Shown here in pieces: positions 25,835 through 34,644 of a stretch of 64,000 bases of DNA. The position numbers were made by a program, and so were the translations under genes. Numbering within the stretch: position 1 is the first letter of the stretch; each line of letters opens with the position of its first letter. The notes beneath the pieces were generated by a model that did no database searches, had not been told where the DNA came from, and saw nothing but the letters and a program-made list of their open reading frames with translations. Origin of the DNA: Aurantimonas aggregata (GTDB lineage: Bacteria > Pseudomonadota > Alphaproteobacteria > Rhizobiales > Rhizobiaceae). The stretch covers positions 744,001-808,000 of the forward strand of contig NZ_JAAAMJ010000001.1 in NCBI RefSeq assembly GCF_010500835.1, given 5' to 3'.

Positions 25835-26020
25835 CGAAGTGTCACTTTCACGTTCGTCGGTCGCGATGCTGATAAATTGGCTGAAACGTTGTTTGTGCAT
25901 TGGCTTGACGGCGGCTTCGACCAGACATTTGAGGGCCATCTTATTGACCAAGGCCTTGCGACAGGCATTGAGTACGAATGGGATCAGGAAAGCCGAACAA
26001 TTCGAATTCGCGCATCATAA
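25832..26020 (+). CDS. Small protein of unknown function in an AT-rich patch
   Basis: From the ATG at 25832 there are 62 residues, starting MRSVTFTFVGRDADKLAETL and ending IEYEWDQESRTIRIRAS. The frame also extends upstream to a TTG at 25793. No signal peptide, membrane helix or recognised domain is seen; the strand-helix-strand pattern suggests a small folded domain. This patch (about 25640-26030) is clearly richer in A and T than the surrounding genes, which fits recent acquisition. The best ribosome binding site belongs to ATG 25810, in another frame across the A10 tract, so the true start is uncertain. Confidence 0.5.
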   Translation: MRSVTFTFVGRDADKLAETLFVHWLDGGFDQTFEGHLIDQGLATGIEYEWDQESRTIRIRAS

Positions 26021-26031
26021 TTGAAGATTCA

Positions 26032-27483
26032 TCATACTCCGCTCGCCGGAATGCCCGACCGCTCCACCCGCCGCGGCGCGGTGAGCTCCTTCCAGGTCGA
26101 CAGCGCCCTGTTGACCGGGGCGCCGGCGGGCCGCTCGACGAAGCGGCCGTCGCCGCGTTCGGCAAGGACTTCGCCGTCCTGCCAGGCGATGCGGCCGCGC
26201 GACAGGGTGATCGTCGGCAGGCCGGTGACCTCGACGCCCTCGAAGACGTTGTAGTCGATGATCGACTTCTGCCGGCTGGCGGCGATCGTCTTCGTCGCCG
26301 TCGGATCCCAGACGATCAGGTCGGCGTCGGCGCCCGGCAGGATCGCGCCCTTCTTCGGGTAGATGTTGAGGATCTTGGCGATGTTGGTCGAGGTCACCGC
26401 GACGAACTCGTTCATCGTCAGCCGGCCGGTGGCGACGCCCCTCGTCCACAGCACCGGAAGCCTATCCTCCAGCCCGCCGGTGCCGTTGGGGATCTTGGTG
26501 AAGTCGCCGAGCCCCATGCGCTTCTGCTCGGTGGTGAAGGCGCAATGGTCGGTTGCCACCACCTGCAGCGAGCCGGAGGCGAGCCCCGCCCACAGCGAAT
26601 CCTGGTGCTTCTTGTTGCGGAAGGGCGGCGACATGACGCGCCGCGCCGCATAGTCCCAGTCGGCGTTGAAATATTCGCCCTCGTCGAGCACCAGATGCTG
26701 GACCAGCGGCTCGCCATAGACCCGCATGCCGTTCGCCCGGGCCCGGCGGATCGCCTCGTGCGCCTGCTCGCAGGAGACGTGGACGACATAGAGCGGCACG
26801 CCGGCCTGGTCGGCGATCATGATGGCACGGTTGACCGCCTCGCCCTCGACCTCGGGTGGCCGCGAGAAGGCATGCGCCTCCGGGCCGTTGTTGCCTTCGG
26901 CCATCAGCCTCTGCTGAAGCGAGGCGACGACGTCGCCATTCTCGGCATGGACGAGCGGCATGGCGCCGAGTTCGGCGCAACGCTGGAACGACGCGAACAT
27001 CTCGTCGTCGTTGACCATCAGCGCGCCCTTGTAGGCCATGAAATGCTTGAAGGTGTTGATGCCCTGCTCGACCACCTTGGGCATCTCGTCGAACACCTGT
27101 CTGTCCCACCAGGTGATCGCCATGTGGAACGAGTAGTCGGTGCGGGCCTTGCCGGCCTTCTGGTACCATTGCTGCAGCGCGTCGATCAGGCCCTGGCCCG
27201 GGCTCGGCAGGCAGAAATCCACCGCCATCGTCGTGCCGCCCGACAGCGCCGCCGCCGTGCCGGTGTCGAAATCCTCCGCCGCATAGGTGCCCATGAAGGG
27301 CATCTCCATGTGGGTGTGCGGATCGATACCGCCCGGCATCACATAGGCGCCGGAGGCGTCGATGACCGTATCGCCTTCAAGGTCCGGCCCGATCGCGGCG
27401 ATTGTCTCGCCATCGATCAGGATGTCGGCCTTGTAGGTGAGATCGGCCGTGACGACCGTGCCGCCCTTGATGACTGTGGTCAT
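26032..27483 (-). CDS. hydA: Dihydropyrimidinase (D-hydantoinase family)
   Basis: 483 residues, the standard size. The amidohydrolase zinc site is visible: HTH at 56-58, the lysine that becomes carbamylated in the family at about residue 152 (FKHFMAYKGA), His in LVHAENGD, His in VVHVSCEQAH and Asp in VATDHCAF. It opens the ring of dihydrouracil or dihydrothymine to the N-carbamoyl-beta-amino acid. Its start overlaps the stop of the MazF-like gene by 4 bp, with AGGGAAA as ribosome binding site. It is the last gene of the transaminase-amidohydrolase-toxin/antitoxin operon. Confidence 0.95.
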   Translation of the reverse strand: MTTVIKGGTVVTADLTYKADILIDGETIAAIGPDLEGDTVIDASGAYVMPGGIDPHTHMEMPFMGTYAAEDFDTGTAAALSGGTTMAVDFCLPSPGQGLIDALQQWYQKAGKARTDYSFHMAITWWDRQVFDEMPKVVEQGINTFKHFMAYKGALMVNDDEMFASFQRCAELGAMPLVHAENGDVVASLQQRLMAEGNNGPEAHAFSRPPEVEGEAVNRAIMIADQAGVPLYVVHVSCEQAHEAIRRARANGMRVYGEPLVQHLVLDEGEYFNADWDYAARRVMSPPFRNKKHQDSLWAGLASGSLQVVATDHCAFTTEQKRMGLGDFTKIPNGTGGLEDRLPVLWTRGVATGRLTMNEFVAVTSTNIAKILNIYPKKGAILPGADADLIVWDPTATKTIAASRQKSIIDYNVFEGVEVTGLPTITLSRGRIAWQDGEVLAERGDGRFVERPAGAPVNRALSTWKELTAPRRVERSGIPASGV

Positions 27484-27845
27484 GAAAATTTCCCTATCGC
27501 TGATACGATGGCGGCGGCCGGCGCCAAGCCCAGGATATTGATCACCGCGATATTGAGGCGATCCAGATCATCCCTGCTCAGCTGACCGATACGACGTCCC
27601 AACTCACTTGGAAGCGCCGCTCCGAGACGCTCGAGCATCGCTTCCGAGATGACATGCAGCCCGTTCTCGGCCGACGGCTCTATCCGTATGCGGCCGAGCC
27701 GCGCGTCAACGACCTCGCTCGTCAAGGGACACACGATGATCGGACGATCCGATCGCAGAAACTCGTCAGCCATCAGAATGATCGCCGGACGCGGCTTTGC
27801 AGCCAATCCCCGCGTCGAGACCGTGAAGATGTCGCCGCGCTTCAA
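27480..27845 (-). CDS. MazF/PemK-like endoribonuclease toxin
   Basis: 121 residues. It starts MKRGDIFTVSTRG, like PemK/MazF proteins, and keeps the core KPRPAIILMADEF and PIIVCPLTSE, where family members have the catalytic Arg and Thr. The fold is a small beta-barrel that cuts single-stranded mRNA. It overlaps both neighbours by 4 bp, the antitoxin upstream and hydA downstream, so it is translated as part of the pyrimidine operon, an unusual place for a toxin. Activity is not proven; a degraded or tamed toxin remains possible. Confidence 0.85.
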   Translation of the reverse strand: MKRGDIFTVSTRGLAAKPRPAIILMADEFLRSDRPIIVCPLTSEVVDARLGRIRIEPSAENGLHVISEAMLERLGAALPSELGRRIGQLSRDDLDRLNIAVINILGLAPAAAIVSAIGKFS

Positions 27846-28063
27846 GGCTCATCATCATCCCAGAGATTGCCGCGAACACCGACGACCCATGCATCGATGT
27901 CGGGGTCGTTGCGGTCCGCCTCGGTGGTGGCATCCAGCTCACGTCCGACTTCCGCCCGATAGGCTTCATTGTCCCGATCAATGACCCACACCTCCATCGG
28001 TCGCCAACCCTTCGCCAGAAGCGCCGACCGCTCTTCGTCCGATAACTCCTTCGGCCTTCCCAT
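27842..28063 (-). CDS. MazE-like antitoxin (DUF3018-like)
   Basis: 73 residues, beginning MGRPKELSDEERSALLAKGW and continuing RPMEVWVIDRDNEAYRAEVG. The RPxxVWVxDxxxxxFxxE-like pattern and the acidic tail (NLWDDDEP) resemble DUF3018 MazE-like antitoxins. The acidic C-terminus would block the toxin. It is 31 bp after the amidohydrolase gene and overlaps the toxin by 4 bp. The family link is by pattern and by pairing with the MazF-like gene. Confidence 0.75.
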   Translation of the reverse strand: MGRPKELSDEERSALLAKGWRPMEVWVIDRDNEAYRAEVGRELDATTEADRNDPDIDAWVVGVRGNLWDDDEP

Positions 28064-28094
28064 CCTGGCACCTCCGCCTGTGCGACGCCCGATC

Positions 28095-29342
28095 CTACTC
28101 CACGATCCCCGCCGTCTCCACCACCGCGCGCATCAGCACGTTGGCGCCGGCGGCGGCCCATTCCGTGGTGATCTCCTCGGCCTCGTTGTGGCTGAGGCCG
28201 TCGACGCAGGGACACATGACCATTGCGGTCGGCGCGACGCGATTGATCCAGCAGGCGTCGTGGCCGGCGCCCGAGACGATGTCGCGATGCGAATAGCCGA
28301 GCGCCTCGGCCGCGTCGCGCACCGCCTTGACGCATCCGGCGTCGAAGGTCACCGGATCGAAATGCCCCACCTCGTCGATCGAGACATCGATGTCGAGCGC
28401 TTCGGCGATCAAGTCGATCCCGTCCTCGATCTGCTCGCGCATGGCATCAAGCGTTTCCTTGGAGGGCGAGCGGATGTCGATGGTGAAGGTGGTTCGACCG
28501 GCAATGATGTTGCGGGAGTTCGGATAGGCATCCATATGCCCAACCGCGCCGACGGCGTCCGGCTGGTAGTACATCGCCACCTCGTGGACGAGTTCGATCA
28601 CCCGCGCCATGCCGAGCCCGGCGTTGCGGCGCTTGTACATCGGCGTCGAGCCGGTGTGGCTCTCCTTGCCGGTCAGCGTCACCTCGAGCCAGTAGAGGCC
28701 CTGGCCGTGGGTGACGACGCCGATGTCGATACCCTCGTCCTCGAGGATCGGTCCCTGCTCGATATGCAGCTCGAAGAAGGCCTTCATCTTGCGTTGACCG
28801 ACCGGCTCGTCGCCTTCCCAGCTAATGCGCCTCAGCTCCTCGCCGAAGCTCTTGCCGCCGGCGTCCTTGCGCTCCTTGGCCCAGGCCTCGTCGTGCATGC
28901 CGGCGAAGACGCCGGAGGCGAGCATGGCGGGCGCAAAGCGCGAGCCTTCTTCGTTGGTCCAGTTCACGACGACGATGGGATGCCTGGTCTTCACCCCGAG
29001 ATCGTTGAGCGACCGGATGATCTCCAGCCCGGCCAGTACGCCGAGCACGCCGTCATATTTGCCGCCGGTCGGCTGCGTGTCGAGATGGCTGCCGACATAG
29101 ACCGGCAGCGCGTCCGGGTCGGTGCCCTCGCGCCGGGCGAACATGTCGCCCATCGTGTCGACGCCCATCGTCAGGCCGGCCGCCTCGCACCAGGACTGGA
29201 ACAGCCGCCGTCCCTCGCCGTCCGCGTCGGTCAGCGTCTGGCGGTTGTTGCCGCCGGCAATCCCCGGTCCGATCTTCGCCATCTCCATCAGCGTGTCCCA
29301 GAGGCGATCGCCGTCGATCTGGAGATTGGTGGCAAGGCTCAT
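28095..29342 (-). CDS. Zn-dependent N-carbamoyl-amino-acid amidohydrolase (beta-ureidopropionase type)
   Basis: 415 residues of the M20/hydantoinase-carbamoylase family. Metal-site motifs are VGSHLDTQPTGGKYDGVLGV (His and Asp), NEEGSRF (Glu) and HIEQGPILED (His). A dimerisation insert of the usual size (about 210-325) contains YPNSRNIIAGRTTFTIDIRS. In this operon it most likely splits N-carbamoyl-beta-alanine or N-carbamoyl-beta-aminoisobutyrate to the free beta-amino acid, CO2 and ammonia. Allantoate amidohydrolases look similar, so the substrate is inferred from neighbours. It follows the transaminase gene by 37 bp. Confidence 0.92.
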   Translation of the reverse strand: MSLATNLQIDGDRLWDTLMEMAKIGPGIAGGNNRQTLTDADGEGRRLFQSWCEAAGLTMGVDTMGDMFARREGTDPDALPVYVGSHLDTQPTGGKYDGVLGVLAGLEIIRSLNDLGVKTRHPIVVVNWTNEEGSRFAPAMLASGVFAGMHDEAWAKERKDAGGKSFGEELRRISWEGDEPVGQRKMKAFFELHIEQGPILEDEGIDIGVVTHGQGLYWLEVTLTGKESHTGSTPMYKRRNAGLGMARVIELVHEVAMYYQPDAVGAVGHMDAYPNSRNIIAGRTTFTIDIRSPSKETLDAMREQIEDGIDLIAEALDIDVSIDEVGHFDPVTFDAGCVKAVRDAAEALGYSHRDIVSGAGHDACWINRVAPTAMVMCPCVDGLSHNEAEEITTEWAAAGANVLMRAVVETAGIVE

Positions 29343-29379
29343 GAGTTCACTCTTTGCTGCTGGCGGTCGATAACGCGGA

Positions 29380-30708
<1,329 letters not shown>

Positions 30709-30756
30709 CTGCTGCCGCCTTGGTGGGGCTGCCCCTATCCGGAGCGCCCGTAAATC

Positions 30757-30772
30757 TTGACTAAATGGTCAA
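30757..30772. promoter_or_regulatory. RutR-type operator between the transaminase operon and rutR
   Basis: The 16-bp sequence TTGACTAAATGGTCAA differs by one base from the known RutR consensus TTGACCANNTGGTCAA. It lies in the divergent region between the transaminase gene (minus) and rutR (plus). TTGACT at 30757-30762 can also be the -35 box of rutR, with CTAGAA at 30781-30786 as -10 at 18-bp spacing, so RutR binding would block its own promoter. Confidence 0.82.
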
Positions 30773-30868
30773 AAGGGAGGCTAGAAGTTCACCAGGAACC
30801 GGTCAAGCGCCACGCCCTGTATCTGCGCAGTCTCTCGCAGTGCAAGCAGATCGGGCAGCCTCGGGAGG

Positions 30869-31555
30869 ATGGTCGTGGACCTGAAAGTCGAACTGGCCGT
30901 CGACCCGATGAAGGGCGGCACGAATGGCCGCCCGAAGGAAGGCCAGTCGACACGGATCCAGTCGATCAATCGCGAGATCATCCTCTATGCGGCGCTTGAG
31001 GTGTTCTCGATCCACGGCTTTCGGGGCTCGACGGTGGACCAGATCGCCGCCCGCGCCGCGATGTCGAAGCCGAATCTCCTGTATTACTTCCGGCGCAAGC
31101 AGGACATCTATCGCGCCGTTCTCGAAGCGACGCTTGCCGACTGGCTCGCCCCTTTGGCCGCGATCAGCCCGGATGGCGACCCGGTCGAGGAACTGCGTCG
31201 CTACATCACCGCAAAACTCGCCATGTCGGCGGAAAAGCCGGCCGCCTCGCGCCTCTTCGCCAACGAGATCCTCTCGGGCGCGCCGGTGGTGGGGGACTTC
31301 CTCAGGACGCGGCTCAAGCGGCTGGTCGACGAAAAGGCCGGAATCATCCGCGACTGGGTCAGCGCCGGCCGGCTGGCACCGGTGGACCCGCATCACCTGA
31401 TCTTCATGATCTGGGCAACCACCCAGCACTACGCAGATTTCGACGTACAAATACGGGCGATCATCGGGAGCCAGGTCGACCGGCCCGGCTTTCGCGAGCA
31501 AACGGCGCAGGCTGTCCTGACGCTGGTGCTCAACGGGCTGAAACCGCGACCATGA
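30869..31555 (+). CDS. rutR: Pyrimidine-responsive TetR-family regulator RutR
   Basis: 228 residues from ATG 30869. GGGAGG abuts that ATG, so a GTG at 30875 with better spacing may be the true start. The TetR helix-turn-helix is TVDQIAARAAMSKPNLLYYF at about 55-75. The C-domain has the RutR hallmarks SRLFANEILSGAP and HLIFMIWATTQHYADF, almost identical to those of E. coli RutR. RutR is released from DNA by uracil or thymine. The N-terminal extension of about 30 residues is longer than in E. coli. It is divergent from the catabolic operon across a RutR-like operator. Confidence 0.92.
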   Translation: MVVDLKVELAVDPMKGGTNGRPKEGQSTRIQSINREIILYAALEVFSIHGFRGSTVDQIAARAAMSKPNLLYYFRRKQDIYRAVLEATLADWLAPLAAISPDGDPVEELRRYITAKLAMSAEKPAASRLFANEILSGAPVVGDFLRTRLKRLVDEKAGIIRDWVSAGRLAPVDPHHLIFMIWATTQHYADFDVQIRAIIGSQVDRPGFREQTAQAVLTLVLNGLKPRP

Positions 31556-31637
31556 CGTCGGCCGGATTGCCGGCCTGTCGCGTTCGAGCCATGATCGCGC
31601 CGCGTCAGGGCACCGGCGCCATGGGAGGACTAACGTC

Positions 31638-31946
31638 TTGGCAAAGCTCATCGTGCTCTACAAGCACCCGAAGGATCCGGCAGCATTCGACGCCTATTAC
31701 CTGCGGACCCACGCGCCGCTGGCGAAGAAAATCCCGGGCCTTTCCCATTACGACATCAGCGACGGAACCGTGGCAGGACCGGCCGGAGCGACGGACTATC
31801 ATCTCGTGGCGACGCTGAGCTTCGGCTCGCTGGCCGACATCGAGGCGGGTCTTGCCACCCCGGAAGGTCAGGCAGCAGCGGCCGACCTCGGCAATTTCGC
31901 CGATGGCGGCGTCGAGCTGCTGATGTTCGACACCGCGACCCTCTGA
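31638..31946 (+). CDS. EthD-family small protein
   Basis: 102 residues of the ferredoxin-like EthD/ABM type: MAKLIVLYKHPKDPAAFDAY, then YLRTHAPLAKKIPGL, with the YYLRTHAP pattern typical of EthD. The start is TTG 31638, with GGGAGGAC about 7 nt upstream. EthD-like proteins are small dimeric alpha/beta barrels with varied and often unknown roles. It follows rutR by 82 bp and may share its transcript. A role in pyrimidine breakdown is possible but unsupported beyond position. Confidence 0.82.
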   Translation: MAKLIVLYKHPKDPAAFDAYYLRTHAPLAKKIPGLSHYDISDGTVAGPAGATDYHLVATLSFGSLADIEAGLATPEGQAAAADLGNFADGGVELLMFDTATL

Positions 31947-32018
31947 CAGAAGGAAGGCGGCGGCGCCCTGCTGGCGCGCCGTCTCCGCAGGCCGTGCAAG
32001 GCTGGCGGTGCAGCGCGC

Positions 32019-34466
32019 CTAGGCGGCGGCCGCTTCCGCGCGGGGTGCCGCATCGACGGCGAACTCCTGGTCCCATCGGCTCGAGATTTCCGAGAGCATC
32101 AGCGGGATTTCACCGGCCGGACGCGGCCGGGAGAAGTAGTAGCCCTGCATCTCCCGGCACCCCTCGTCGTAGAGGATCCGCATCTGCTCCTCCGTCTCGA
32201 TTCCCTCGGCGATGACCTGCATCTGCAAGGCTCTCGACAGGCCGATCACCGAGCGGACGATGGCGATGTTCTCGGGCCTGCGCATGTCGCGCACGAAGGC
32301 CTGGTCGATCTTGATCTTGTCGAAGGGGAAGCGGCTGAGATAGCCGAGCGAGGAATAGCCGGTGCCGAAATCGTCCATCGAGATCGTCAGCCCCATGCGG
32401 CGGAACTCGGTCAGGATCGCCAGCACCTTGTCGCTTTCGTCGATGAACAGCGACTCCGTCACCTCGATCTGCAGGCGCGAGGCGGCGAGACCCGACTCTG
32501 CGAGCGCCCGACGGACATCGTCGACGAGCGTCGCACTCTGGAACTGCACCGCCGACAGATTGACCGAGATGGTCAGATCGGATGGCCATTGGACTGCCTG
32601 GTGGCAGGCCTTTTCCAGCGCCCAGACGCCGAGCTGCTCGATCAGGCCGGACTCCTCCGCGAGCGGCACGAAGACGGAAGGGGCGATCGTTCCCTGGCCG
32701 GGGTGGCGCCAGCGCAGCAGCGCCTCGAAGCCGCTGACGCGGCGCTGCCCGGCATCGATGAAGGGCTGGTAGAAGAGTTCGATCTGGTCTTCATCGAGAG
32801 CCGCCTTTAGGTCGAGCTCCATCTCTCGTCGCCGCTGCAGCCGCTCGCGCATGGCCGGAACGAAGCGACGATAGGGCCGCCGCCGGCCGCCTTCCTTCGC
32901 CTGATAGAGGGCCAGATCGCAATTCTGCAGCGCGAAATCGGCGTCGAGACCCGGCGTGCGGTATCCGCTCGGCACGAACAGGATGCCGGCATGCGCCGTC
33001 GCGACGATCCGGCGGTTCTCGACATCGAACGGCTCCGCGAAGCTCGCCAGGATCTTCTGCGCCAAGGCGTCGGCATCCTCGGGCGTCCGCAGACCCGGCA
33101 CGATTACCGCGAATTCATCGCCGCCGAGCCGCGCGACCGTTGCTTTCGGCGTCGCGATTTTCAGGAGGCGCTGGCCGAATGCCTTGAGCAGCGCATCGCC
33201 TGCGGCATGCCCGTAATTGTCGTTGATCGACTTGAAGCTGCTGATGTCGACGACCATCAGGCCGAGCGGCTTGAGACCCTTTGTCAGCAGGCTGTCGAGG
33301 ACTTCGCCGAACCGCCGGCGGTTGGGCAACTCTGTCAGGCCGTCGTGGTTGGCGAGATGCTCCAGACGCTTCGAGATACCCTGTCGCTCGGTGATGTCCT
33401 CGAAGGTGATCAGCAGCCCGCGGTCCTTGATGCCGCGGCGCTTGACCTCCATCGTACGGCCGTCCAGCGTCTCGTGCAGGTGCGTCGACGTGCCGTTCTC
33501 GGGCAGCTGGAGTGCCAGTTCGGAATCGTCGAAGAAGACGCGAGCGGGCGTGCCCGGCGCGACCTTCCCGAACAGCTCGGTGAAGACGTCGTTGCAGACG
33601 ACGAGGCGCTTGTCGCCGTCGAGCATGCACAGGGCTTGAGTCATGTTGTTGAGCGCAGCCTCCAGCTGCGTCTGCTGCATCGCTATCTGGTCGGCGAGGA
33701 AGCCGGTCTCGCTGGTCTTCGCGCCCTCCAGCTTGGCGCAGCGCGCCTGCAGGGCCCTGAGCGCTGCCAGAACGTCGCGAATTTCCGACGGGCCTTCCGG
33801 CTTGATGAGGTCGACCGTTTCGCCGTTCGCCAGCGCATGCGCCAGCGCCGAGAGCCGGCGCAACGGGCGGCCGACCGAGCGCATCAGAAACAGAAGGAAA
33901 CCGCCCAGAGCGAGAAGGACGACGGCAAAGCCCGCAACCATGCTGGTGACCGAACGCTCGATCCGCGCATCGGCCTCGGACCGCAGTCCATCCAGCTCCG
34001 CACGCATCGCCGAGCCGGCACTCGCCAGCCGTTCCGAAAACGCCTCCAGCCGGGTGCGGGCCAGACGCGGGGAGAGGTTGCCGCTCGTCGCCTGGAGGCG
34101 GGTCAGATCGTAGAACAAGGCGCGGACCGCCGTGTGGTTCTCGGACGCGATCTCGGTGGCGAGAACGGTCTCCAGGTCGCTCACCGTCTGGGCGATCGTG
34201 CGACGGAAATCGTCGGCTTCGCTGGCTTCGAGCCCAGGCTCCCCACCCGGCGTCGCCGCGTCCGCCGCCGCGGAAAGCCGCGCATGCAGCGACTGGACCC
34301 GCGTCTCGGCGGATTGCAATGCGATGATCGGATCGAGGCCCCGCTCGTAGAGCCGGGCCGCCAGTTCCATCGATGTACGCTGCGACTGGTAGGAGAATCC
34401 CGCAAAGCCGGCCGCCAGCAGGGCAAACCCGACGCCGCCCGCAATAAGCCTCGAGTTGATCGACAT
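32019..34466 (-). CDS. Membrane-bound GGDEF-EAL cyclic-di-GMP protein
   Basis: 815 residues: TM1 (about 9-26), a periplasmic helical sensor region (about 30-178), TM2 (about 182-200), HAMP (about 200-255), a PAS-like domain (about 268-365), GGDEF with intact GGDEF at 448-452, and EAL with EAL at 581-583. The EAL core motifs ISVNLSAVQF, LQIEVTESLFID, DDFGTGYSSLGYL, KIKIDQAFV and VIAEGIE are present, so the phosphodiesterase site looks complete. It could make or break c-di-GMP. It lies between the two pyrimidine gene groups on the preTA strand, 178 bp after preA. Confidence 0.93.
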   Translation of the reverse strand: MSINSRLIAGGVGFALLAAGFAGFSYQSQRTSMELAARLYERGLDPIIALQSAETRVQSLHARLSAAADAATPGGEPGLEASEADDFRRTIAQTVSDLETVLATEIASENHTAVRALFYDLTRLQATSGNLSPRLARTRLEAFSERLASAGSAMRAELDGLRSEADARIERSVTSMVAGFAVVLLALGGFLLFLMRSVGRPLRRLSALAHALANGETVDLIKPEGPSEIRDVLAALRALQARCAKLEGAKTSETGFLADQIAMQQTQLEAALNNMTQALCMLDGDKRLVVCNDVFTELFGKVAPGTPARVFFDDSELALQLPENGTSTHLHETLDGRTMEVKRRGIKDRGLLITFEDITERQGISKRLEHLANHDGLTELPNRRRFGEVLDSLLTKGLKPLGLMVVDISSFKSINDNYGHAAGDALLKAFGQRLLKIATPKATVARLGGDEFAVIVPGLRTPEDADALAQKILASFAEPFDVENRRIVATAHAGILFVPSGYRTPGLDADFALQNCDLALYQAKEGGRRRPYRRFVPAMRERLQRRREMELDLKAALDEDQIELFYQPFIDAGQRRVSGFEALLRWRHPGQGTIAPSVFVPLAEESGLIEQLGVWALEKACHQAVQWPSDLTISVNLSAVQFQSATLVDDVRRALAESGLAASRLQIEVTESLFIDESDKVLAILTEFRRMGLTISMDDFGTGYSSLGYLSRFPFDKIKIDQAFVRDMRRPENIAIVRSVIGLSRALQMQVIAEGIETEEQMRILYDEGCREMQGYYFSRPRPAGEIPLMLSEISSRWDQEFAVDAAPRAEAAAA

Positions 34467-34542
34467 CGGCGCCGCTTCTCGCGTTGAGGGATCGTGCCGG
34501 ACGCGGGAGCGGCAGGCGTGTGGTGCGACCCTACCGCAGCGA

Positions 34543-34559
34543 GGTTACTTCGCGGTTAC
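34543..34559 (-). promoter_or_regulatory. Direct repeat upstream of the GGDEF-EAL gene
   Basis: GGTTAC occurs at 34543-34548 and 34554-34559, so on the minus strand GTAACC is repeated with an 11-bp period, about 80 bp before the start of the GGDEF-EAL gene. Tandem half-sites one helical turn apart are typical targets of OmpR/PhoB-type response regulators. No regulator can be named from the sequence alone. Confidence 0.4.
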
Positions 34560-34644
34560 GCTTTCTGACCTTCGCCTTCCTTGTCGCTGCGTCGCAGCAC
34601 CGACACGAGCGATGATGGCGCTCGCCTGGACGACGGGCGCTACC

